64,000 bases of DNA from Gammaproteobacteria bacterium (lineage in GTDB: Bacteria; Pseudomonadota; Gammaproteobacteria; Chromatiales; Chromatiaceae): contig JAAAOQ010000265.1 of NCBI GenBank assembly GCA_009908845.1, forward strand, positions 1 to 64,000, read 5' to 3'. Every line of letters starts with the position of its first letter. Position 1 is the stretch's first letter. Below are positions 53,885-62,317 of the stretch, piece by piece. Under the pieces are notes generated by a model. It was not told the origin of the DNA, made no database searches, and saw only the letters and a list, made by a program, of their open reading frames with translations. A program made the translations under genes and the position numbers.

Positions 53885-54252
53885 CGACGATCCTCATTGT
53901 TGATGACGACGAGCTCTTCCGCACCATGCTGGACGCCATGCTGCGCAGCGAGGGCCATCAGGTGCTCAGTGCCGTCAACGGCACCGAGGCCCTGTCCGTG
54001 CTCGAATCCCACGCCCCCGATCTGATCATGACCGACATCCTGATGCCGGATGGCGATGGCATCGAGCTGATCAGCACCCTCAATCAGCAGGCGCGCGGCA
54101 TCCCGATCATCGCGATGTCCGGCGGCCGGCGCGCGATCAGCCTGGAGTTCAACCTGGAGTCGGCGGAGCTGATGGGCGTCAAGGCCACCCTTGCCAAGCC
54201 GTTCACCCGCGCGACCCTGCGCCAAGCCATCACCGACGCCTTGCACGCATGA
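53881..54252 (+). CDS. Single-domain response regulator
   Basis: TILIVDDDELFRTMLDAMLRSEGHQVLSAVNGTEAL..DLIMTDILMPDGDGIELI..IAMSGG..ATLAKPF. Confidence 0.93.
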   Translation: MTTILIVDDDELFRTMLDAMLRSEGHQVLSAVNGTEALSVLESHAPDLIMTDILMPDGDGIELISTLNQQARGIPIIAMSGGRRAISLEFNLESAELMGVKATLAKPFTRATLRQAITDALHA

Positions 54253-55046
54253 GCGTGCGCGGCACGGCCGGACCTTCGGTGCTGGCGGTGACCAATCGCA
54301 AGGGCGGCACCGGCAAGACCACCACCGCGGTCAACCTGGCCGCCGCCTTCGCCGCGGCCGGCCGCCGCACCCTGCTGATCGACCTCGATACCCAGGGCCA
54401 TTGCGCCCTCGGCCTCGGGCTGCGCCCGGCCCCCGGGCCGTTCAGCGCCCATCATCTGTTCGCCGACTCCGCGCCGGCGCTGGCCGAGCTGTGCTGCCCG
54501 ACGGCCTGGGACGGACTGGACCTGGTACCAGCGAGCACCGAGCTGCGCTTGGCGCGCCACAATGATGACGACCAGATCCTGACCCGCGCCCTCGCCGAGC
54601 CGGCCATCGCCGCGCGTTACGACCAGATCATCCTCGATTCGCCGCCATCGCTGGATCATCTGCTGTTCAACGCGCTCGCCGCCGCACACTGGGCCATCAT
54701 CCCGTTCCTGCCGCACCCCCTTGCCGGCGAGGGCGTCAAGCAGCTCTCCCGTGTGTTCTTTCAGATCGCGCTGCGCAACAACACCGATTTGCGCCTGCTC
54801 GGGGTACTGCCGGTGATGCTCGATGCCCGCATCGGGCAACACCGGCTGATCCGCGCCCAGGTGGCCGAGCAGTTCGGCGAGCAGCGGGTGCTGGGCGGCA
54901 TCCGCAACGACATCAAGCTCGCCGAGGCCTTCGCGGCCGGCCAGCCGGTGCGCGTCTATGCCCCCCGCAGCCGCGGCCATCAGGACTATCAGGCGCTCTT
55001 CGGCACAGTCGAGACCTGTCTGCACGAGCGCAGTGGAAGCCGATGA
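54249..55046 (+). CDS. ParA/MinD-family ATPase
   Basis: VLAVTNRKGGTGKTTTAVNLAAAFAAAGRRTLLIDLDTQGHCALGLGL; IILDSPPSLDHLLFNALAAA. Confidence 0.95.
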   Translation: MSVRGTAGPSVLAVTNRKGGTGKTTTAVNLAAAFAAAGRRTLLIDLDTQGHCALGLGLRPAPGPFSAHHLFADSAPALAELCCPTAWDGLDLVPASTELRLARHNDDDQILTRALAEPAIAARYDQIILDSPPSLDHLLFNALAAAHWAIIPFLPHPLAGEGVKQLSRVFFQIALRNNTDLRLLGVLPVMLDARIGQHRLIRAQVAEQFGEQRVLGGIRNDIKLAEAFAAGQPVRVYAPRSRGHQDYQALFGTVETCLHERSGSR

Positions 55047-55169
55047 GCCCCAGTTGAGCCCCAATAAGGCCCTAAGCGGTCAGCCACGGGCTCAACTCAG
55101 AACGGCGCTGCGGCATCACAAACCAGATCCCGTTCGGTCTTCGCTTGCCTACCGAAATACGCGCATACT

Positions 55170-56423
55170 ATGAGCATGGTCGCTCTTTGGCTCCACTACC
55201 CGGCATCGATGCGACGGCCGATCTCTGCGGGCTCAGGCCGCTGCCGGCTGCTGCTCGCGTTGAGCCTGATGTCCCTCGCCACCGGCTTGAGCTCGGCCGC
55301 GCCAGCGCCATCGGATTCGATCCAGGCACCGAGATCGGCCCCCATGCAGGCCCCGATACAGACTCCGTTGCGGCTCGCCGGTGTCGAGTACCTCGGCGAC
55401 CTGCCGACGCTGATCGCCGCCGAGCAGCGCCTGTTCGAGCGCCATGGGATCGCCGTTGAGGTCGCGTTCACCGGGTCCGGAAGGGACAATCTCGCCAAGC
55501 TGCGCGCCGGCGAGACCGACTTTGCGTTGATGGCCCTGACACCGTTGGTGCTCGACCTGCTTAATGATCCCAACCCGGGCGCAACCGATGACCCGGTGAT
55601 CCTGGCCTCGATGCTCCACTCGACCTCGCTCAATCAGGTCGCGTTCCGGACTGACCAAGGGATCGAGACGCCGGCCGACCTGAGGGGCCGGCGCCTCGCA
55701 TTGCCACAAGGGACCAATGCCGAATTCCTCTGGTGGGTGTTCCGGACCATGCATGGCCTAGAACCAGGCGATTTGGCGGTGCGGCATGATCCGATCGACG
55801 CGATCCCGGCGCTGTTGCGCGCCGGGCACATCGACGCGGCGGTGATCTGGGAGCCCGATATCGCCCGGCTGCGTGGGCAGCTGGGTCCAAGGCTTGGCCA
55901 GTTCTCGATCAGTCGTTTCTATACCGCCCGTTGGGTGCTCGTGACCCGGCGCGAGACCGCCGAGGCACGGGCCGAGGTCTGCTCCGCCCTGCTGAGGGCC
56001 TACCGGGATGCGATCGACCGGATCGAGCGGCAGGGTCGCGCCTCGCTTGCGCGCTTTGCCGAGCGCTTCGATGCACCGCTCGATGAGCTGAGCCGAGATT
56101 GGAATGCACTCGATTATGACCTCAGCCTCGACTGGTCACTGATCGCCGCCCTGCAGGAGCAACTGCACTGGGCCGAGCGGTCGATCCAACAGCAGGACCG
56201 GCAGCAGGGTCAGGAGCAGGACCGGCAGCAGAGTCATCAGCCGGCAGCGCAGCAGACAGGCCCGCCGGCAGGCTGGCGCCTTGGGCAGGGCGATCCGCCA
56301 CGCCCTCGACAACTGTCCGTGCTCGCACTGATCGCCGCCGGCCCGCTGCGCCAGCAGTTTCCGAGCGCCGTCGGCATCCCGTCGCAGCGGCCGATACCGC
56401 CGCGCCGCGCGCCTGAGCGATGA
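55170..56423 (+). CDS. NMT1/THI5-like periplasmic substrate-binding protein
   Basis: Signal-like N-terminus; LRLAGVEYLGDLPTLIAAEQRLFERHGIAVEVAFTGSGRDNLAKLRAGETDFALMALTPLVLDLL; Gln-rich C-terminus; no permease/ATPase nearby. Confidence 0.82.
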   Translation: MSMVALWLHYPASMRRPISAGSGRCRLLLALSLMSLATGLSSAAPAPSDSIQAPRSAPMQAPIQTPLRLAGVEYLGDLPTLIAAEQRLFERHGIAVEVAFTGSGRDNLAKLRAGETDFALMALTPLVLDLLNDPNPGATDDPVILASMLHSTSLNQVAFRTDQGIETPADLRGRRLALPQGTNAEFLWWVFRTMHGLEPGDLAVRHDPIDAIPALLRAGHIDAAVIWEPDIARLRGQLGPRLGQFSISRFYTARWVLVTRRETAEARAEVCSALLRAYRDAIDRIERQGRASLARFAERFDAPLDELSRDWNALDYDLSLDWSLIAALQEQLHWAERSIQQQDRQQGQEQDRQQSHQPAAQQTGPPAGWRLGQGDPPRPRQLSVLALIAAGPLRQQFPSAVGIPSQRPIPPRRAPER

Positions 56424-59400
56424 AGCTGCTGCATCTGTCCATTGCCAGCATCGTCGGTTCGGCGTTGGGGGTGCTCCTGCTGCTGGCGTTGACCCTGAGC
56501 GCTGCGGATCAGGTCCGATCCATCCAGGCGGATATCAGCGAGCTGTTCTCACTGCGCGAGCGGATCGATCAGCTATCGGTCGCCACCGACAATCTTGTGC
56601 TGCAAGGCGCAGGCGTCGAGTTGGCCGGTAGCGTCCGGGCCGAGGCCGATGCGATCAGGGCTCAGCTCGAGGGGCTCGGCGACACCCATCCGGATGCGCT
56701 GAAGGCGGCGCGGCTGGTAGAGCTGCTGATCACCAATCTCTTCATTATCACGAACGGCTCGTCGGCCGGCTCCTCGGCCGGGGCGGGCAGCGCGGGCGAT
56801 GGCGCCGAGACGCTGGCCATCAGGCCGGCACCGATCTCCGACCAAAGCCGCATCCTGCTAAGCCAGATCGCACAGCACGGCATCGCACTCGACACGGCAC
56901 TGGACGACGTGCTGCGCGAGCGCCGTGCGGCGCTGGCCAACCGCGCCCAGGCGGCCGCGGTTCGGCTCGTGATCGCCGCGTTGCTGTTCGGCTTGCTCTG
57001 CATAGCCGCCTTCGGGCTGATCTACTGGCGGATCGCGACGCCGATCCGCCGGCTCACCCAGACCGTCGCGCGAATTGGTGGCGGTGATGGCAACGCCCGC
57101 GCGCAGGTATCCGGCCGGGATGAGACTGCGGTGCTCGCCAAGACCCTGAACCGGATGCTGGATCAACAGGAGGCGAGTCGGCAGCGCCTGCTCCAATATC
57201 GCCAGCTCGTCGAGGGCAGCGAAGACCTGATGGCGATCGCTGATGAGCACTACCGATACCTACTGGTCAACGACGCCTACGCGAGGGCATTCGGCCGTGA
57301 GCGCAGCAAGGTCGAAGGCGCCTACATCTGGGAACTGCTTGGCGAGCCCTACTTCGACGCCGAGGCCAAACCGCGGTTGGATCGCTGTCTATCCGGTCAG
57401 CCCGAGCGCTACGAGACGCGACGGCGCGGGGCCGATGGGCGCGAGCGCGAACTACTGGTGCGCTACTTTCCGATCACGCCAAGCAGCGATGGGCGGCGCC
57501 AGGTGGTTGCCGTCATCACCGACATCTCCGAGCTCAAGCAGGCTGAGCGACAAGTCCGCGAGCAGGCCCACCTGCTCGATATCGCCGGCCGGATCGCGCG
57601 TTTCGGCGGTTGGCGTGTCGACTTCGCGACCAAACGGGTCGAATGGTCCTCCGCTATGACCGCGATCCACGGCATGCCAGAGGGTTATTCTCCCACTCTC
57701 GATGAAGGCATCGCCTTCTATGCCCCTGAGGACCAGGACCGTATCCGATGCGTCTTCAACCAGTGCCGTGAGCAGGGCATCCCCTATGACGAGACCCTGA
57801 GGATCATCAACGCCGACGGGCAGCCTGTATGGGTCCGCGCCACCGGTGAGGCCGTCTTCGACTCCGATGGCCGGATCATCTCCGTACAGGGCGCGTTCCA
57901 GGATATCTCGGCGCTGAAGTCGGCCGAGCACGAGGCCGAAGCGCTGGCGGAGCGGCTGCAGAAGACCCTCGAGAGCATCACCGACGGCTTCTTCACGCTG
58001 GACCGCGATTGGCGCTTCACCTACCTGAACCAGGAGGCGGCGCGGCTGCTCCAGCATCCCCGTGAGCAGTTGCTGGGGCAAGACTTCTGGCAGTGCTTCC
58101 CAGAGGCGATTGGCACCCGGATCGAGCGCGCCTACCGGCAGGCGATGCTCGCGCAGGAGACGACGAGCTTCGAGGAATACTATCGCCCGTTCAGCACCTG
58201 GTTCGAGATCCGTGCCTATCCGTCCTCCGATGGCCTGGCGGTCTATTTCCAGGACGTCAGCGAGCGACACCGTATGGTGCGCAGCCTGCAATCGCAGAAG
58301 TCGGCGCTGCGGCGCTCACGCGACCAACTGGCCGAGCTGGTCGAGACCAGGCGGGCGCTGATCGATTCACTGCCGGCCCACATCGCGCTACTGGATCGAC
58401 AGGGACGCATCATCGATGTGAATGACCAGTGGCGCCGATTCGGCGAAGAGAACGGCCTGCACGACGCGCTCTCGGGCATCGGTACCAATTACATCGAGCT
58501 CTGCGACAGCGCCACCGGCGACCGGTCGAGCGAAGCGGCACCGATCGCGCAAGGGCTTCGTGATCTGCTCGCCGGCGACCGGCACACCTTCGCGCTCGAG
58601 TATCCCTGTCACTCGCCCGACGAGCAGCGCTGGTTCCGCGTGACCGCGAATCGGCTCAAACGTGAAGATGCGCCCGGCGCGACGGACCAAGGCCAGGGCG
58701 CCGTGGTGATGCATGTCGACATCACCGAGCGCAAGCTGGCCGAGCTGCAGCTGAGCCAGCTCGTCAACCGTGACCGACTGACCGATCTGCTGACCCGAAC
58801 TGGCTTTACGAAGGCCCTGAACGAGTACCTTGACGCCAACCAGGACGGCCCGCCTGCGGTGCTGGCGATGTTCGACATCAAGGACCTGCGCGACGTCAAC
58901 GACTCCTACGGGTTCGAGGCAGGCGACCAGTTGCTGATCGAGGTCGCGCGTTGGCTCGAGCGTCTGGCCGGCACCAATGGTCTGGTCGGACGGATCGCCG
59001 GCGACGAGTTCAGTGTGCTGCTACCGGTGGCGCCCGGCGCTGATCCGCACGAGCCTGTTCAGGCGCTCAAGCGGATCTCAGAACACCAATTTCTCAGACC
59101 CGAGATCGGCATCGAGATCGCGATCGATCTCGGCTACACGGTGGTCACCGATACCGCGGTCCCGGCCGAGGAACGGCTGCACCAGGCCGAGCTCGCGCTG
59201 TTCCAGCACCGCGCCCACGGGATCGCGCCGCCAATCGCCTACAATGCCGAGCTCGATCAGCAGGTCCATGAACGCCTCGAGCTGAGCCGGGACCTGCGTA
59301 CCGCCCTCGACGAGCGGCAGTTCGAGCTCCATTTCCAGCCCAAGGTCCGGCTCGTCGACGGGCAATTGGTTTCGGGCGAGGCCTTGTTGCGCTGGAACCA

Positions 59401-60121
59401 TCCGCAGCGCGGACTGCAACCGCCCGGTCTCTTTATCCCGATCGCCGAGCAAAGCCAGCAGATCGGCCCGATCGGCGAATGGGCGCTGCATGAGGCCTGC
59501 CGGCGTCTAAGCGAATGGCAGCAGGCCGGACTCGAGGTCGTCGGCATCGCGGTCAATGTCTCGCTGATCCAGTTTCGCCTCACCGATTTCCCTGGCGCGG
59601 TCCGCACCGCGATCGAGACCTACGGGATCGACCCGGGCGCGCTGACGCTCGAGATCACCGAAAGCGTGTTCGAGGACGCCTCGACCTCGCTGCTGCAAGA
59701 GCTGAACGCGCTGCGGGCGCTCGGCGTTCGGCTGTCCCTCGACGACTTCGGCACCGGCTATTCGTCGCTTGCCTATCTGCAGCGCTATCCATTCGATGAG
59801 ATCAAGGTGGACCGCTTTTTCGTCGCGAGCGCGCTCGATGACCACTACAGTCGCCGAGTGCTGCAGACGGTCAAGGGCGTCGGGGATGCATTAGGGGCCG
59901 ATCTGATCGCCGAAGGGATCGAATCGGAGCCGGTCCGTCAGGCCCTGCTGGACATGGGCTACGAGCTGGGGCAAGGCTATCTGTTCAGCATGCCGCTCGA
60001 GACCGAGGATTTCCGCTGGCTTCTTGAACAAGGCTGCCAGCTGCCGCTCGGTGCCGGCGCCACCGCGGCTCGCGCAGACTCCCGAACCGAATCCCACCGA
60101 ACCGCAGGGCGAGACGCATGA
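56420..60121 (+). CDS. Transmembrane HAMP/multi-PAS/GGDEF/EAL c-di-GMP signalling protein
   Basis: Two TM segments, HAMP (WRIATPIRRLTQTVARIGGGD), several PAS domains, VGRIAGDEFSVLLPV, SGEALLRWNHPQRG, LDDFGTGYSSLAYLQRYPFDEIKVDR. Confidence 0.95.
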   Translation: MKLLHLSIASIVGSALGVLLLLALTLSAADQVRSIQADISELFSLRERIDQLSVATDNLVLQGAGVELAGSVRAEADAIRAQLEGLGDTHPDALKAARLVELLITNLFIITNGSSAGSSAGAGSAGDGAETLAIRPAPISDQSRILLSQIAQHGIALDTALDDVLRERRAALANRAQAAAVRLVIAALLFGLLCIAAFGLIYWRIATPIRRLTQTVARIGGGDGNARAQVSGRDETAVLAKTLNRMLDQQEASRQRLLQYRQLVEGSEDLMAIADEHYRYLLVNDAYARAFGRERSKVEGAYIWELLGEPYFDAEAKPRLDRCLSGQPERYETRRRGADGRERELLVRYFPITPSSDGRRQVVAVITDISELKQAERQVREQAHLLDIAGRIARFGGWRVDFATKRVEWSSAMTAIHGMPEGYSPTLDEGIAFYAPEDQDRIRCVFNQCREQGIPYDETLRIINADGQPVWVRATGEAVFDSDGRIISVQGAFQDISALKSAEHEAEALAERLQKTLESITDGFFTLDRDWRFTYLNQEAARLLQHPREQLLGQDFWQCFPEAIGTRIERAYRQAMLAQETTSFEEYYRPFSTWFEIRAYPSSDGLAVYFQDVSERHRMVRSLQSQKSALRRSRDQLAELVETRRALIDSLPAHIALLDRQGRIIDVNDQWRRFGEENGLHDALSGIGTNYIELCDSATGDRSSEAAPIAQGLRDLLAGDRHTFALEYPCHSPDEQRWFRVTANRLKREDAPGATDQGQGAVVMHVDITERKLAELQLSQLVNRDRLTDLLTRTGFTKALNEYLDANQDGPPAVLAMFDIKDLRDVNDSYGFEAGDQLLIEVARWLERLAGTNGLVGRIAGDEFSVLLPVAPGADPHEPVQALKRISEHQFLRPEIGIEIAIDLGYTVVTDTAVPAEERLHQAELALFQHRAHGIAPPIAYNAELDQQVHERLELSRDLRTALDERQFELHFQPKVRLVDGQLVSGEALLRWNHPQRGLQPPGLFIPIAEQSQQIGPIGEWALHEACRRLSEWQQAGLEVVGIAVNVSLIQFRLTDFPGAVRTAIETYGIDPGALTLEITESVFEDASTSLLQELNALRALGVRLSLDDFGTGYSSLAYLQRYPFDEIKVDRFFVASALDDHYSRRVLQTVKGVGDALGADLIAEGIESEPVRQALLDMGYELGQGYLFSMPLETEDFRWLLEQGCQLPLGAGATAARADSRTESHRTAGRDA

Positions 60122-61851
60122 CGGAACCCGATCAGGCCATCACCAAACGCCCAACCGGTATCACCGGCCTCGACTGGATGACCCACGGCGGCCTGCCGGC
60201 TGCCGGCGGGACATTGGTGCTCGGCCGCCCGGCATCCGGCAAGACCGTCTTGACGTTGCAGATCATCGCCCAGGCGCTCGCGCGCGATGAGGCCGCTGTG
60301 TTCGTCTCGTTCGAGGAATCGCGCGCTCAGGTCCTGCGCGACGCGGCCTCGTTCAGCTGGGGACAGCGCCTGGCCGAGCACCCGGGCTTCGAGCTGATCG
60401 ATGCCCGACCGAGCCAGGGTGCTCAGGTCTCGGGGGAGTTCGACCTCGGCGGGCTACTGGCCGGGATCGAGCATTGCGTTCAGCGTACCCGAGCCGAATG
60501 GCTCATTCTCGATGGCATCGACCAGCTGCTCTATCGACATCGCGACCCGTTCGTCGCGATCGAACAGGTGCACCGGGTCAGTGACTGGTCCGAGGAACGC
60601 GGGCTGACGCTGCTCTTGACCGGCAAGCTCGACCAGAACGCGCTCGCCCCCAAGCACCTCGAGGGTGTCGAGTTCCTGTTGCCGAGCGTCATGCTGCTCT
60701 CGACGACCCTCATCGAAAGCCGGCTCGCCCGCCGCTTTCGGATCGCGAAGTATCGCGGCAGTGCCCATACCGCCGATGAGGTCCCGATGCTGATCGACAC
60801 CGATGGTGTGCACTTCCCCTACACCGAAGAGGACAGCAGCACGATCCGAGTGGAGCGAGCCAGCCAAGAACGGCTCAGCACCGGAATCGACCGGCTCGAT
60901 GAGGTTCTCGACGGCGGGCTCTACCGTGCCTCGACGACCCTGATCTCGGGCCAACCCGGCACGGCCAAGACCACGCTCTGCGGCAGCTTTGCCGCCGCTG
61001 CGACTGCGCGCGGCGAGCGCGTGCTCTACCTCAGTTTCGATGAGATCCAGGCGCCGGTGATCCGCAATCTCGCCTCGGTCGGCATCGAGCTCGGCGCGCC
61101 GATCGAGGCCGGCCTGCTGCGCTTCGTCACGCGCGAGGCCTGGAGCAGTCTGCTCGAGACCCATTACCATGCGCTGGTTCGCGGCATCGAGGAGTTGGAA
61201 CCGGCCTGCCGGATCATCGACCCGATATCGGCGCTGTTCAAGGCGGCCGGGCCAGACGATGCGAAGATCGCGATCGAGCGCCTCTTGAGCAAGACCCGGG
61301 CAAGCGGCATCACAACGGTACTGACATCGCTCAACAGCGATGACGATCCGGGCAGCGAGGAGACCCTCAGCCATGCCTCGACGCTGGCCGACACCTGGCT
61401 GACGCTGGGCTTCAATGTCGTCGGCGGCGAGCGCAACCGCTCGCTCTCGGTCGTCAAATCACGCGGAACGGCGCACTCGAACCAGGTCCGGGAACTGATC
61501 CTGGCCGACGGCGGCCTGGATCTGGCCGATGTCTACGAGTATGGCACCGAGGTGCTGATGGGCACTGCACGGCTCCAGAAGGAGAACGAAGAGGCCCTGA
61601 ATCAGCGCTTGAGGGCGCTCGAGGACACTCAGCGCCGGCAGGATCTGGAACGGCGCATCGAGACGGCCGAGGCCGAGGCAGCGCGGCTGCGCATCGAGCT
61701 GCAGGCGCAGCAGGAAGAACAGCGGGCGCGCGAGACGCTCTCCGAACAGCAGCAGCGAGACGTGGTCCGGCGACGCCAGGCGGCGGCCCCCATGAGCGAG
61801 GAGACGCCTGCGCAGGGCGTGCGCGAGCGGAGCGAGGGCAATCATCGATGA
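60118..61851 (+). CDS. kaiC: KaiC-like double-domain RecA-fold ATPase/kinase with C-terminal coiled coil
   Basis: Walker A GRPASGKTVLT and GQPGTAKTTLC; FVSFEESRAQ and YLSFDEIQAP; TLSHASTLADTW phosphosite motif; Glu/Gln-rich C-terminal coiled coil. Confidence 0.93.
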   Translation: MTEPDQAITKRPTGITGLDWMTHGGLPAAGGTLVLGRPASGKTVLTLQIIAQALARDEAAVFVSFEESRAQVLRDAASFSWGQRLAEHPGFELIDARPSQGAQVSGEFDLGGLLAGIEHCVQRTRAEWLILDGIDQLLYRHRDPFVAIEQVHRVSDWSEERGLTLLLTGKLDQNALAPKHLEGVEFLLPSVMLLSTTLIESRLARRFRIAKYRGSAHTADEVPMLIDTDGVHFPYTEEDSSTIRVERASQERLSTGIDRLDEVLDGGLYRASTTLISGQPGTAKTTLCGSFAAAATARGERVLYLSFDEIQAPVIRNLASVGIELGAPIEAGLLRFVTREAWSSLLETHYHALVRGIEELEPACRIIDPISALFKAAGPDDAKIAIERLLSKTRASGITTVLTSLNSDDDPGSEETLSHASTLADTWLTLGFNVVGGERNRSLSVVKSRGTAHSNQVRELILADGGLDLADVYEYGTEVLMGTARLQKENEEALNQRLRALEDTQRRQDLERRIETAEAEAARLRIELQAQQEEQRARETLSEQQQRDVVRRRQAAAPMSEETPAQGVRERSEGNHR

Positions 61852-62162
61852 CGACCCCGAGCGCGATCGAGGCTGCCAGGGTCGAGAGCGGTAAGCGGCC
61901 GCAACTGATCTTGTTCACGACCGGCGATGCACCGCGCTCACGCCGGGCGCGGGCCAACCTCGCCGAGGCATTGCGCCGTTTCGGACAGGACCCGGAGATG
62001 ACACAGGAGATCGATCTGGTTCAGGACCCGGCCCAAACCTTTGCCTACGGCATCTTCGCGACGCCGGCACTGCTGCGGATCAGCGATGGCGAGGGCGCCG
62101 AGGTCCTCTACGGCGACCTCTCGGAGCCTCAAACCCTCGAGCGTTTCCTCATGGCCGATTGA
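61848..62162 (+). CDS. kaiB: KaiB-like protein
   Basis: PQLILFTTGDAPRSRRARANLAEALRRFGQDPEMTQEIDLVQDPAQTFAYGIFATPALLRISDGEGAEVLYGDLSEPQTLERFL; follows kaiC by ATGA overlap. Confidence 0.9.
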   Translation: MTTPSAIEAARVESGKRPQLILFTTGDAPRSRRARANLAEALRRFGQDPEMTQEIDLVQDPAQTFAYGIFATPALLRISDGEGAEVLYGDLSEPQTLERFLMAD

Positions 62163-62177
62163 GGGCACCCGATTGAC

Positions 62178-62219
62178 GGCGTTCGGTTGCGGGTGCCCGT
62201 GTGGGCGTTCGGTTGCGGG
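62178..62219. repeat. Short direct repeat (ggcgttcggttgcggg x2, 26-bp period)
   Basis: Identical 16-mers at 62178-62193 and 62204-62219. Confidence 0.85.
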
Positions 62220-62236
62220 CGCTCGATTGAGGACAC

Positions 62237-62264
62237 AAAAAGAGAGGCGCCTGAGCGCCCCTCT
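62237..62264 (-). terminator. Rho-independent terminator of fba
   Basis: Minus strand AGAGGGGCGCTCAGGCGCCTCTCTTTTTG. Confidence 0.7.
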
Positions 62265-62317
62265 TCAGCTCTGTCGCTGCGGGTCACCACAGCGACTGGC
62301 GATGGCCCAACGCGGGC

